Source: Pholiota molesta (taxonomy: Eukaryota > Basidiomycota > Agaricomycetes > Agaricales > Strophariaceae). Taken from it: a DNA stretch of 64,000 nt. Location: positions 992,001 through 1,056,000 of the forward strand of contig JACGCK010000003.1 of NCBI GenBank assembly GCA_014925825.1, in the 5' to 3' direction. The notes under the pieces are model-generated. The model saw only the letters and a list, made by a program, of their open reading frames with translations, was not told the DNA's origin and searched no databases. Position numbers and translations under genes: made by a program. Below, one piece after another: positions 36,108 through 49,040 of this stretch (positions within the stretch are counted from its first letter, which is position 1; each line of letters opens with the position of its first letter).

Positions 36108-36422
36108 TTGGTTCGGGCTTGTTGCTAACAAAAAGGACGCGCCAATATACTTGGAAGTGGATCAAGTAATATAAAGGAGCGTTCCTGACTCGCGCCTACA
36201 TCAGGTGCACGTGCCAGTAGATAGTAGTTCCTGCCGGGACCGGGACCAGCACTCGATTCATTACAACAAATTTGAACCCAGTTTGAACCTCGAAGTTGCT
36301 TTGAAGCAACTTTACAGAAAACTTGATTAGAAATTCTAAGCCCAAAGCAGATGTACATTAAATAAAGAATACAGCGGAAATAGCAAGGTACAAAGCGACT
36401 GAACCAAAAAGGGGTGGTTAAA

Positions 36423-38809
36423 TCAAGGAGCTGAGGCAGATGCAGCAGGGTCTACATCCATTTTATCCTCAGTCATGGTAAATGCCTCAGGCCCAGGTAT
36501 TTCGGGAGCAGGAGTCTCTTCCATCTTCTGAGACTCAACATTGACTACGGATTCCGTTCCAAGGTTGGAGGCCGGCGCATCTGTTCCCGATCCTCCTGCA
36601 TTACTGTCCGCAGAAGGTGTATCAACATCCATAGTCGAATCCGCACCGCCAGCCGATGATAATATTCGAACAGCAGTAGTGTGACCACTAGGACCAGCCC
36701 CATGAGAATTCATGGAACCAGAGTTCAGAATGCCGCCTCCAAGACCGAATTTGTGGCCGCCATTGAGATCTTCGCTATCCCTGTAAATGGAATGGTTTCT
36801 TCGTCCGCCTTCCCCTTCATCGTCAGAATCTGATAGTTCTCCGTCTGCTTGCCTTCTTGAGTCCAGGAGACGCATAGGCCGGCGCTCATTTGGGTCGTCA
36901 AAGTCCTCATTTGCATTGGGATCGTCTAGTTCCTCATCAATTGGCATGGATGGAATGTCTAATTATCAACGGTAAATTGGGTTGATTAAGAAAAGAATAG
37001 GAATATTCACTTTGCATTTGGACACTGGGTGGACCACCAGCGTGTCGCAGGTTTTCTAGAACAATTCGCTTGACACGATCCAAATATGCAGGCGTGTTTA
37101 GATCGTCCGTGTTTGATGATTTCACATCAAGTTCATAATCAGGTCCGAAGTATTCATAATACTCGTTCACAGGAATTTCTAAGCAAAAACGGCAGTTTAA
37201 CATATGTGGGAGGATTCCAGGAATAAAGAGTTACCTGGGCCAAGCTCAACGCCTGCTGCTAAGCCAGTTTCAAATGCCCATGCACGGCTGACATTGCGCA
37301 TCGTATAGCCACCACCACCAAGAAGCAGTAGAGGTTTGTTAAATGATTTAACAAATTTGACACAATTGGCATGTCCTGGGAAGTGAAAATGAGAGTCATA
37401 TGTGATGAGGAGGTGTAGAGTGCACATACCACGCATGGACAAATTCAAACATCCTAATTTGTCTCCGGAGAGAGAATCCGTACCGCATTGTAACACAATG
37501 GCTGAAGGATCATATGATTCCATGACTTGCCGGATCACCTTTGGATAATCCTTCAGCATTGTAATTCAACCCCACAGGAAAAAGTACTTACAGGCTCAAA
37601 TACAGATTTGTAGTTTTCATCCGATATTCCATCTCTCAGAGGAAAATTCAGAGCGTAGTATTTTCCTTTCATGACTCCAACATCCTAAAATTGTTGATAA
37701 GAAATGCAGCTCAATCGAAGTTTTAGGGACAACGCACTCTAAGCTCTCCAGTTCCAGGGAAATATTCCCCATACTTGTGGAAACTGACAGTCATCACCCT
37801 GTCTGTGGTATAAAATGCTTCTTCGACTCCATCACCATGATGAACGTCGATATCGATGTACAAGACACGATTGTGGTATCTGTCATTCAATGTCATGATA
37901 TTACACGCTCCGCAGAGGTAATCAGAGACCTACCGTAGTAACTCCAAAATACCTAGTACAATATCTAAAAAGCGAGGGTGAATCAGTAGTTTTCAAACAA
38001 AAATTTCTAGTACATACCGTTTACATAGCAAAAGCCACTCGCTTCGCTCTTCTTGGCGTGATGGAGTCCTCCTGCCCAGTTCACAGCGATATCGCATTTG
38101 TCGCGACTCAGCCTTGCCGCACCCTCTGAAATAGAAAGCTAATATAAGAGATATATACCTGGGACATGATTCAGCACTTACCCATGGATCCTCCGGCAGA
38201 GATGGAACAGTACTCAAAGAGCCCATCAAAAACTGGGCAGTCGTCACCAACATTATCTATATGAATGTCCGGTCAGAAATATGTGCCTCCAATAAGTGGT
38301 TTGATTGTCATACACTTGTGTTGCTCTTTCACATATGAATTCATGTTACTTGGAGTGATCCTGCTCAAGAAATCGACGTATTCATCGGAGTGAAATTGGG
38401 TCATCTCGCGTTTGGTGGCAGGCTTAGCGCGCTATATAACGAAAAATTCGACATATCTATCAGAATGGAAAAGCTGGAGGATGAACCGAGACACACGAAT
38501 ATTTCCATCTTCTTATAAAGTCCATAATTCATCACAAGTGAGTGACACATCCTTATACGCGTGGGCTTCATCCTAGTTATGAAGGGGTAAAATATTCAGA
38601 ATCACTGGCTAATACGTGTAAAATGTCAACATACGGATGCCCAGGACCATAATGGAAGCCTCCGATATCTGAGTCGAAAAAGTAGCACTGGCGCCCAGGG
38701 ATCCATCAGTCATTTGCATGTATTGGCACAAAAGTATAAGAATTGGCTTAGGACGTACCACGCGCTTCTTCTGAGTCTCGCCTTCTAGGGGAATCATCTT
38801 TTCTGACAT
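36423..38809 (-). CDS. RPD3: Class I histone deacetylase (Rpd3 type)
   Basis: A zinc-dependent deacetylase of histone tails, the catalytic subunit of Sin3-type corepressors. From ATG 38809 ([17 protein letters not shown]) the exons read [110 protein letters not shown] and [14 protein letters not shown]. The zinc-binding Asp/His/Asp and the catalytic His-His pair are therefore present. Length is as expected. The C-terminal tail from [11 protein letters not shown] (about 36947) to 36423 is a long disordered acidic extension, longer than in yeast. No frame break was noticed. A nearby Rxt2-like gene (19.5-20.6 kb) could encode a partner, but the distance gives no evidence of linkage. Confidence 0.94.
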
Positions 38810-39174
38810 GTTGGCGGCGTAATATTCGGTCTATCGCATTACTTTGGAGGATGGGTATGAAGGATGTTTATAACCCCGGATGTGGTACAAATTCGGCACA
38901 AGCAAGATCAAACCTTCGCGTGCCCAGATTTCTATTTGGCAACAACGTCCAGGGCAAGCAATTGTACGTCACTTTCATTATGAATACAGCAGACAAATTA
39001 GGGGGGGGGGGGAAGATTAAAAAAGTTCTTATGGCTACTGTACTACGTATCACAGTAAGTGTACCTGTACATACATGAGGAAAGGGTGTGGGAAGCCTCG
39101 TTATAGCTTACCCCTACCGAGGGGCACGTCGCGGTCTGGACCAATGGCAATGGGTTCTTGAATCAGCATCGTTC

Positions 39175-39985
39175 TCACTTGGCAGTATTGTTCGATTCAC
39201 CCTGATACACTAACGTCGACGGTGCGAATCCGAAATCCGAGGCAAGTTGTATACCCTACAGAGCATCAATAAGTTTGTGTTCTATATTTTTTTATATCAA
39301 TAACGTACCATTTCGCCTGCAACGACGCGAACCTAGACGAAGCAACATGAGCGCAGCTATTGTAGCACATTCGGAGACATTCTCACCATAGACCAATGAT
39401 GTACGCAGTGTAGACTTGCGAACCATAGCTTCTTTTCATTAGCACGAGGAAAAAGTCAAAGAAGAGTGGGACCTACCTCTCGTCCTAGAGTCGTTTTGAA
39501 AGAATGTAAGTGAGGAGTAACAGCTTGTAGCGTTATTTCTTCGTCAAAGTCTACAGTTGGAATGACATTTTCCAACTGATTGATTGTCTCGCGCAAAGCC
39601 TTGCGTGCTCCGTCAAGGCTTGTTTCCATTGGCGTGTTTCGAATCCTTGTATCATATGATAAGAGGCGAGGAGCGGGACTCAGCATGCAGTCTGCCAGTA
39701 AAACGAAATGATCCCGTGCATGACGCAAATGCTTTCCTGAAAAAACAGACGGTAAGCAAGAGATTCAGAAGATAGAGAGGACTTCATCTTACCGATTGTT
39801 GAACCAGGAAGGTATTTAGAGCTGACAATCAACTGCTCGTCGGAAGTGAGGTGTTTATCCACTAGGTCTATAGCTTGTGCAAGAATAGTTTTGGCTACTG
39901 CCAGTTGTTCTTCACCTCTACCGTAGCCATGATTGGATGAAGACATCGCAGAGGGTGATGAAGTGGTTGTCTCAAGATGTACCAT
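39175..39985 (-). CDS. DinB-like (YfiT-type) putative metal-dependent protein
   Basis: Starts MVHLETTTSSPS at ATG 39985. The first part is a four-helix-like region (EEQLAVAKTILAQAIDLVDK) with GKHLRHARDHFVLLADC, spliced across an intron at about 39737-39790. Then comes LHSFKTTLGRE/LWFASLHCVHHWSMVRVVAG and a conserved end GIQLASDFGFAPSTLVYQG. The spaced histidines (H of RHARDH, and H-x3-HHW) fit the metal site of the DinB/YfiT superfamily. Such proteins in fungi are of unknown substrate. The frame is open upstream to 40225, but ATG 39985 gives the compact family length. The stop is TGA at 39175. Confidence 0.75.
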
Positions 39986-40562
39986 GGCAAGGTGGCGAAG
40001 GCAAGAAACTAAATGGTATATGATCGAATATGTAAGGAGTGACTTGGATATATATACGTCAATCGCGAGCAACAAATAAATGTTCCACGACCAACGAGGC
40101 CTGCCCGGATCCTTGCCTCGCCTTTCCCGCCTGTCTGTCCACTTGACAGCTTCAGGTGCTATCAATACATGAAAGACAATGGATTGACAAGATGGTAGAT
40201 ACAAAAACTCGGATTTTCGGAGCATATTCCTCTGCCTAATTTCGGGCGACCCAAGGAATAAATAAGTCGCCCGAACTCAAGGCGAGGATGTCAATCTTCC
40301 AGAGTTATGCCCGAGGCCCCACTTGAAAGTAGGACACTGGGTGAGAGACAGGAGGAGTTCCCAAAATATCGACCGTCGTCTTCACTCTAGTGTAAAGACC
40401 CAAAGACTCGCTGCCCGGCTTTTATGCCATCTTTTTGGATGACTAAGCATCCCCTTTCGTGGCCAACCTGATCCGGCTATGGCAGGCGCCGTCTGTAGTC
40501 CAGGTCATCGCCGCCTACCCTTCTCCACCAACTACTCTGCTGTACTCTAATATATCCTACCA
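39986..40562. promoter_or_regulatory. Divergent promoter region between the DinB-like and succinyl-CoA ligase genes
   Basis: 578 bases separate the two ATGs, which point away from each other. I see no gene or clear motif; the DNA is moderately pyrimidine-rich near the plus-strand start. Confidence 0.4.
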
Positions 40563-42288
40563 ATGTTGGCGTCGTTAAGAAAGCGAGCTCTTTGGCGCGT
40601 GTAAGTGAAGAAAAAACACTCTATTCGCCGCTGATTCTCTTTTCACCAGATTACCTCTGCAGGTCAGAAGCGATTCCTGTCCATCCATGAATACCAATCC
40701 ATGAAATTGTTGAATGATGTTCGTTTTCTCTATGATACTCTTCAGAAAAAATTCTCAATCACCCCCTAGTATGGTATTGCTACACCGAAAAGCATTCCCG
40801 CAAGAACTCCTCAAGAAGCTTATGACGTCGCAAGCAACTTCGGTACATTATTCAACCCCCAGTGCCGACTCTTGTCCTTGCTAACATCTAAATCATCTCA
40901 AGGCACCGATAAGCTAGTAATTAAAGCTCAAGTCCTTGCTGGAGGACGAGGAAAGGGCAAATTTGACAATGGTTTCCAAGGAGGAGTGCACATGGTTGAC
41001 AGGTCATACTTACTTTTCGCATTTTGTCCAAAACGTTCATTAACGATGATGTTTGCAGTCCTCAACAGGCTAAGGATATTGCAGCGAAGATGATCCACTC
41101 TCACCTTATCACTAAACAAACCGGAGCTCAAGGACGCATTTGCAATGCTGCAAGTTTTCCCCCCCTCTCATTCCTCACTATGTGTTAACAAAGATATAGG
41201 TTATGCTCGCAGAACGCAGGCAACCTGAACACGAATACTATGTTGCAGTGTTGAACGACCGTACTTCTCAGGGTGTGGTTTTGGTTGCATCGGCTCAGGG
41301 TGGTATGAATATTGAGGAGGTTGCTGCGAAGGATCCTTCTGCCATTATTACCACTCCGATCGACTTCAAGAAGGGATTATCCAAGGAGGAAGCTGTTTCC
41401 GTCGCTAAGAAACTCGGTTTAAGACTGAGAAATCCCAAAACGATGCCGCCGACATTTTCATCAATCTATACCGTATTTTCAAAGATAAGGATGCTACTCA
41501 GATCGAAATCAACCCTATGGCGTTGACCACTGATGGCGAAGTTCTCTGGTATACATTCAAATTTAGAATTTCATAAATATGTTCTAATTTTTCTCTTCAG
41601 CATGGACGCTAAATTTGGCTTCGACGACAATGCAGAATTCCGCCAGAGGGATGTGTTTGCTCTTCGTGATATCTCGCAGGAGGAACCCTCCGAAGTTGAG
41701 GCTCAAAAAGCCAACCTGAACTTCATCAAATTGGATGGAAGCATTGGCTGCCTCGTAAACGGAGCTGGTCTCGCCATGGCCACTATGGACGTCCTTTCTC
41801 TTCATGGAGGTAACCCCGCAAACTTCCTTGATGTCGGAGGGTAGGTTCCTATTGGTTTTCAGCTTGTTCCCACTGACTGGATTTCAAGAGGTGCTACACC
41901 TGAAACCGTCAAGAAAGCATTTGAAATCATCGTTACTGACCCCAAGGTCAAGAGCATCTTCATCAACATCTTCGGTGGTACGTTTTTCCCCATTTTCCAA
42001 CCCACACATAATTATAACCAGTATTGCGTAGGCATCATGCGATGCGATTATATCGCTGAAGGTGTCATCAAAGCCGCAAAGGAATTAAACCTAACCATTC
42101 CTTTGGTTGTACGGCTGAAGGGCACAAAAGAGGCCGAGGCTAAGCAGTAAGTTATTCACACTATTCAATATGTTCCTGAAAATCGACATCTCTCTCTCTC
42201 AAGGATGATCAAAGAGTCTGGTTTGACCATTATACCCTTCGATAGTCTCGACGAAGCCGCAGAGCAGGCTGTCAAGCTGACTGTTTAG
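40563..42288 (+). CDS. LSC2: Succinate-CoA ligase beta subunit, mitochondrial
   Basis: The TCA-cycle enzyme converting succinyl-CoA to succinate with nucleotide triphosphate formation. Start [12 protein letters not shown] is the mitochondrial presequence. Exons then read [55 protein letters not shown] (ATP-grasp), [71 protein letters not shown] and [19 protein letters not shown]. Intron 41150-41199 is GC-AG (GCT/GCAAGT). Frame break: at 41418-41420, GGTTTAAGACTG must be GGTTTTAAGACTG to continue [19 protein letters not shown]; as written the frame runs to a stop at 41526. One missing T in a homopolymer is the likely cause. Confidence 0.96.
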
Positions 42289-42451
42289 AATTATAGATGC
42301 ACTTAGGTATATATTAATCGCTTCGTAGACTTTTGCAATGGCTGGAAATGTGCGTGATATAACATATGCGAAACAGCATATACCATACGAAAACAATAAC
42401 AAAAAAGACTAAGGTAAACCGTACAAAGATTTACAAAAACAATGAAAGTGA

Positions 42452-45400
42452 TCACCATTGTGGTCTAACATATGAAGAAGTAGGACCTGTGTTAAATCCA
42501 CCATGTGATGCTGGATGATGTACAACATGTTGCTGCTGAGCAGGCATTTGGCCGTTGTCTGTTCGTGGTTGACCACGCCCAGCTGGCACTGGTATATAAC
42601 CATGATTTTGGGGAACTTGGACTGCATGGAGCATCACAGGGCTGCTTCCATACAGAGCCGGTCCAGGATGGGCATGAGCATGAGACATTACAGGGCTCAT
42701 CATTGGCATCCCGCGACCGCGACCTCCGTTTTGTGCTGTGGGTGTAACTGGCATCATGCTTGGAGGAGGCTGTGGAGCATACCCTGGCGAAGGATATCCT
42801 ATCATTTGGGCAGGGTAAGGAGAAGGGACGGGTCGCATCATGTTTCCATGTGTTTGGGAGGGAGGCATGGTCATCCACATAGGTTGACTATACAGTGAGG
42901 TATGCCCATTCACTTGCATCCGGCTTGGAATTGGACTTGATGCCATAGGGTGGCCATACATGACTGGGGCTGGAGAATGGCTCATCATCGGAGAAGGGTA
43001 AGGAACATATGGGGCGGGGCGCATGTTGTTCTGAGGTACTGGAGAGTATGCATAAGTGGCAGTCGCAGGACGGGCAACAGGTGCTTGGGTGGATGGGGGA
43101 GAGAATGTCGCACGATGTGGCGGTTGACTGGAGGCAGAAGATGACGTCGGAACCGTTTGGAACGCTCTTGTTACTTCGTGGAGGGACATCCGAGAAGGAG
43201 CGCTCGGCAGTGATGGCGGAGGAGTTTCTCCATCTTCAGACTTTACATCCTGCAACGTAAAAGGTAAAGCGGTTAGGTCATCTGCGATCCCTTCCAACGA
43301 ATTGACTGCATGTAAGCCGGCCTTGTTCGAAGTCTGGGACCAAACAGCTTTGAGGTGCTCTGGGTCGGGTGCCCGAGCCGGTGAATCTTTGACAGTCAAG
43401 CTGATAGACGATCTGGTCCAAGACGCCGAGGAATGATGCGTTGGAGGGGTGACAAGGATTTGACCAGTCTGCGAAAATATAGTTAGATATTGAAACCAGG
43501 TTAATGCATAATTCATAAATATCTTACTGAATCCTCGGGACTTTTCCCGTCATCTTTGTTAGAAGTGGGACTTGGCGCATGTTCTTTATCGCTCGATATT
43601 GTTGGACTTATTCCATTGATGGCCGGTTTACTTGGTTCGCTAGGTCCATTCGCGACTGCGGGTGTCGTCATTTCGGATATTGACTTGGTTTCCTCCAACT
43701 GACTTCCAACAATGAAGTTCACAAGGGGTTTCGTATCGGCTTCGACTATATCAATACGCGAATCCCGAATGAAAGCGACTGCAGACCCTTCGGGCATCTT
43801 AGGCTGAGACCGCGGTCGAGTAGGTGCATTTCCATCAGATTTCGATGGAGAAATTTCACTGGCCTTTGGGATTGACGCAACTGCAGATTCAGGGGGTGTG
43901 TTATCAGGCGGAGGCGAGCGACTTGTAGTGTTGAGACCAGAAACATCACTGGAGAATTCGCTTTTTACACCTGATGAAGGAGCTGGCTTTCGCCAGGTTG
44001 AAGCATCGTCTGCCACAGTAGGTCGTCCGAAGGCACCCGCGCCGTTGGGTTTGGCAGTGTTAGCGTTGGGAATGCTAACTCTTGGGCCTTTGTGTCTGGG
44101 GATAACGACGCGATACTTGAACTTTCCCTTGAATGTAGCTGAAGGTCTGCTGAAGAGGACATCGTTTACTGACAAGTCCCGACGATCCATACCAGGAACA
44201 GGAGGATCAAAGGAAAGGATATCCATGCGAGGTTGGAATGGTGGCCTTGAGAAAGCATTTAGTTGCTTTCTGTGAATGGATTCCACAGGTCGAGATATAG
44301 CTGGGAGTTGGACAAAAGGCAATGAGTCTGGTGAGGATGGTGGTTGGAGGACGGTGTAGAGAAAAACTTCTCGTGGCTCATCATGTTCATCAAATCGCCT
44401 CGGCCGCAGCGCGGGAGGTACCCAGCGATCTTTAGGAGCTCGAATGGGCGTCTGAGGTGTTTGCGGTTGTGCATTCTGAGCTGTGCGTGGTGGATGCTGT
44501 TCCTGCGGGGAGGGGTTGCTCGCGGTGACTTCCTTCGCAGGCTCATGAGCATGCATTCCAACCAGAACACCCTTGATCCGAGACATGGCATCATCCAAGG
44601 CGGACATTGTGGCCTCCTTATAGAACGTTTGGGTGCGCGGAGTCCGTTGTGAATGGGAAATTGCAGATGTTTGTACTGGCTGTGACCCTTGCGGTTGATC
44701 AAGATGAACCGAACGTTCTCTTGGCGAAGTCGAGGCGTCAAGAGAGGCCGTCGAAGGTTCCGATTGTTCCTTCGCAGGTGCTGTACGATCCTGTGGAAGA
44801 GCAGTGATCTGGATTGGCGAAGTAGCTTCCTTGCCGTTGTCAACAGCTTCTACCTTCACATTGTTCGTTGGCCGAGGTGTAGAAGGCTCGTTAATGTCCT
44901 GCGATACCTTTCTTCTCCATGCACCGAATTCGGCCTTCTTAGACTCTGGGACAGTATCCTGGATGCGCGCTGGTTCGTCAAAGAAATCAGAAGCGACAGC
45001 TCGTGAAGGCTTGAACGATGCGACGGATTCCGACTTCCCTTCTGTGACTTGGACTGGTGCAGTTTCTGCAGCTTCGTCGACACCAACAAATTTACCCATA
45101 TCCGAGAAATCCACAACTTCTAGCTCGTCCTTGGACTCGCCAGCGATAGTTTCAATCTGTTCAGCTGCTGATGGGGCGGAAGGGATGAAATTGGTAGATG
45201 TTGGCGGGCGAGTCTGGATTTGACGCGGAGTAGGAGGTGGAAGAGGATTCGTTCGAGCGCGCCATGACTGCGTCTCCGTCGCAGGTGTCGTGACGATAGT
45301 AGGAGTAGGTGGTATACCTCGCGACGGAATAATTCCCCGGGTTGAAGTGGCAGAACGAAGAGGCTCAGAAACTGGCAGGGCTTGGGCAGGAGAAGTCTTC

Positions 45401-47827
45401 AGGGGCGGAAGTCGAGCGGATGGCTTCATATCGGCCTTGGTCTCATCGGCAGACGGTGTCAGTTCAATAGCTTTAACAGCGGCTTCGATGAAAGAAATAG
45501 CTTCCTTCTCCTAGATAATTCTATCAGTTTGGCACCGAATCGTACAAATAATTCAAGGACAACCTTTTCCAATTTGGTGGCTTCTTCAGACTCCTTTGCT
45601 TTCTGTTTCTCGGCTTCCGTAGCCTTGATCTTTTCCTCAATCTCGGCAGCTTTACGCCGTGCGCGCTCTTTCTGTGCCTCTCGCTCTGCCTCCTCCTGTT
45701 GTCTTCGCTGTTTAGCTCTCTCCGCCGCAGTATGCATGACATCCTTCCGGACCTCATCCAGTTCAGGTGCAGATAATGGAAGAGGAACACTAGTTGCTGC
45801 CGCAGGAGATACTAGTGATAAAGACGCATGGGAAACAGCAGGCGATTGTGGGGGGAAACGCGCTGAACTTGAAGGAGGCAGCCCGGTGGAAGGTTCTGAA
45901 GGTGAGAATCGAGAGTCGCGTGAAGGAAGCCGTCGAGCAGGTGTATTGGGTGAAATTTGGGAGAGATGAGGTGGTAATTGCCGGCCACCGTCTTGTTTTA
46001 TAGCATGAGAAGGTATTGGCGGAGGACCCATAGTTGTTCTTCTTCCTCGATCGAAGTCCCAATCTTTGTCCGCCGTATGCGGGGGAAGATCCCGCGTTAG
46101 TCGTGGACTAGGAGGTGGGGCATCGCGACGACCCTGGTGGTTCCTGTCGCCTGCAAATCCATTGGTAGGACCAGCGTTATTACTAGAGCTAAATCTCCGT
46201 GACCGGGAATCACCCGGCGCAGCTTTCTGCAAGACTTGGATGTTATGAGGCGGTTGTCTGGATTCTACAGGGCTCGATCCTTCTTGATAGCCAGGCCGTT
46301 TTGCACCAAATGCTCCTTGCCCGGGTCGATGAGTCTGACTATATGGTTCTAGTCGATTCGATCGTTCGTTGAATAGGACACGGGAAGAATCTTGAGACGA
46401 ATGAGTAGCCTGAGAGATGACGGGTGAGACGCTAAGACTAGCAGGCTGTGGAACTGGGGAAGGAAAATCTCGGGGTGCTGTTGCAGGCGATGTCCGCGAC
46501 TTTGGCCAGCTGCGGTCAAAATCGTCCACGAAACGCTCCTCTTTACTGACTGGACCAGAGGGTGTTGCACTGTCGCCAGTTTGAGGTCTTTGACCTGCGC
46601 CACTTTGGGACGCAGAAACGCCAGCTTGCTCATTAGACTCGATTTTGTACTGACGGCCATCACCAAATTCAATTACGCCGTCTAGGAAGTTATCATCATC
46701 CTCTTCCATCTAAAAGAAAGATTCTTGAGATTTTTAGTACACTGAGATGACAAAGTAAAGGATCCAACCTCGTCCCAATGATGAGCGTTGGGGTCCAAAT
46801 GAACGCCACGGAAGGTGTCGGCTTCCTCTGATCTTAGCTGCTTAGCTGTGTCCGAAGTGACTTTAGCTTCCTCTGCTTTGGCTTGTTTAAGCGTCGCTGA
46901 AATAAATTGGTCAGAGTCTATTTCGAGAGGAAGAAAAAAACAGTAACAGACTATTCAACAGACTGTTATGAGCAACTTCGGCGGCTGTTGGAAAATCATC
47001 TGGTTGGATGTCCAGTCGCGTTGGCACGGCCGTTGGTGGTTTGACATTGCCCCAGACAGGCTTCGCAGTAGTAGGTTCCTTCTGCGAGGAAACAAGCTGC
47101 GTCATAGCAGCTCGCGGTTGGGGAAGTATCACCTTGCCGGCATGAGGCAGCTGCGGTGCAGCCGTCGTTGAAAGTTGAGTGGCAGGCGCAGTTGGTAGAG
47201 GCGATGTGCTGATTGGAGAGCTTGTACCCGCAGTAGATGGTGCAACAGAGGAAGGACGCGACCATCCCGCTGTTGAGGAAGTGACAGCTGGACTCGCCGT
47301 GAGTTTAGCAGTAACCAGACGGGAATGTGACGAGGTGGGCGGAACAGTGGGTCTTGCTATCATTAGAACATGGTACTAGTTAGTAACGGGAAACGGATTG
47401 CTGGCATACTAAAACTACTTACCCGATGGACTGCCTGACTTGGCAGTGGAAGATGTGGAAGAAGCGGCTGCCGAACCTGATGCTGTGTTCTTCTCCAGAA
47501 ACTTCTTGTTGATGTTAACTGCACTGAAGCGTTTGGGATGGGGAGCAACTGGCGTCAAGGTTGAGCTTTGTGTGTGAGTTGAGCCCAAGGGGACCAGAGA
47601 GGGACGAGGTGGAGGCTCGGTCGATTGAGCATCTGTCGAAGTCTGAGAGGTAGCCTTCTTCACATGTGCATCGGTCCCTGCCACCGTGGAGTTGGGGATG
47701 ACCCTTCGTCTGTCTGCCTAGAAACAGCGACCTCCACCTCGCCCCCCGTACTCTCCACCGCCTGTTCCTTTAGCTCCTGGCCAGTTGAATCCGAAAACAG
47801 CGTAGTATCTTGAGTGGTTTGAGCCAT
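42452..47827 (-). CDS. Very large, mostly disordered protein of unknown function
   Basis: Several long exons (47827-47685, 47684-47415, 47363-46911, 46709-45459, 45429-43513 and 43450-42452, with short exons between) make one protein of roughly 1,650 residues. It is rich in Ser, Pro, Thr, Ala and Gln throughout. Recognisable short blocks are PHPKRFSAVNINKKFLEKNT, KPVWGNVKPPTAVPTRLDIQ with DDFPTAAEVA, NFLDGVIEFGDGRQYKIE, a charged coiled coil (AEREAQKERARRKAAEIEEK), and a Met/Pro/Tyr-rich C-terminus with GRGRG, ending SYVRPQW. The low-complexity tail resembles RNA-granule proteins, but no domain is identified. Its start (MAQTTQDTTLF) and the next block are out of frame unless one C is added to the C4 run near 47694. 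Many antisense ORFs over it are shadows. Confidence 0.75.
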
Positions 47828-48219
47828 AGACGCGTCGCAACACGCCTGTCTCTTCTTTTTTTCGGCTGCCTATGGAAAACAGAAATATTAGCAACTGATA
47901 TGACAATGAGACGGTTGTACAGGCGATACCGGGCGGGCAGAGACGAAAATGGAGGACTGACCTGGGGTGATATACCACCAGTGGACGAAGAGGATATGAA
48001 TTCTCACCTCCGTTTGGCTCTCCCAATGTGCAACCTCAGCACCGGCCATCGGCCATCAAACTACCTAACATAGTCATTGGCCCGGACCCGGCCGCCATAC
48101 ATACCAGCACTATGCTTGAAATGCAGATTTTCCGTGGCCGCAATGGTGATACAAGGAATGATAATAGCAGTCATTATAGTCGTAAAAGTAGTACAGAATA
48201 TACACGGCCTAGAGCAACC

Positions 48220-49040
48220 TCATAGCTCAGCAAGCTCAGCTTCCTTCTTATTCAGTCTCTCTATTTCTGCATCCAAAGCGACATTGGCCATCTCAATTTG
48301 AAGAACGCTCGAGATCAGCTCCGTCCACCGGGTTTCGAGGGAGGTAAGTTGTTTTCCAATTCGATCCTATATGTGGAGCAATGAGAAAACATCGCGATGG
48401 AAAAGCCAAAGCCGACAGCACCTGTGTGTTTTTACGCTCGCGATTGACTTCGACGATTAACTCTTTTAGTTCTTCAAGAGTCTTTTCGGTCTGCTTGACG
48501 GTTGCTTCTAGTAGATAATTTTGTATCCGGAATGCATTAGGGCCATAGGTTTGTAGCAAAGCCAAATTCTGTTGCCTGTGCAAGTGATTTGAATGAAGGA
48601 ACTCAGAAGAATAGAAACGAGATATATACCGAATCCTTTGATGTTGGAGTTGCGCATGCGCATTGTCTAGGGCTGCTTTCCAGTCCTCGTCCGTTGCCGG
48701 AGTTGACGTAGGTGCAGGTAATGAATAGCGGAGGGAATCCAAGGAGTGAATGCTTGGTTTGAGCCAACGCGTTCCAATTCGGCCTTTAGAAAGGGATTAT
48801 CCTGGAGACAGTCATATGGTCAAAATCAAACGCAATTTCGGACAAATATGCGTGCTCACGAACAGCAAAGAGCTCTACGGATGGAGGGACGCGAGGATGG
48901 AGTGTCTGAGGAGCTTTGAGTTCACGAGCCAGTTCTTGGTCAACCTTCTCCTTCAGATAAGGAAACTTTTGCAGGTCGTCATCATAGTATGGTAACGAGT
49001 CGAAAATCTCTGTGCGTGAGGTCTCTGTCTCTGTGCTCAT
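48220..49040 (-). CDS. SPF27: Pre-mRNA-splicing factor SPF27 (BCAS2 family, Prp19 complex)
   Basis: A core member of the Prp19/NTC complex needed for spliceosome activation. Start MSTETETSRTEIFDSLPYYD (ATG 49040), with the family opening SLPYYDDDLQKFPYLKEKVD. Exon 2 has DNPFLKAELERVG. Then come LRYSLPAP, WKAALDNAHAQLQHQRIR, YGPNAFRIQNYLLEATVKQT and a C-terminal coiled coil VALDAEIERLNKKEAEL, ending at 48220. Frame break: between ELERVGSN and LDSLRY, near 48756, one base must be added to pass from the first frame to the second; an AACCAAGC that should be AACCCAAGC would do this. The donor of intron 1 is GTTCGT. Confidence 0.92.

Noticed and set aside
42505..47379. Many plus-strand ORFs up to 195 codons
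   Set aside because: They lie antisense to the very large disordered protein, whose biased codon content leaves the opposite strand open.
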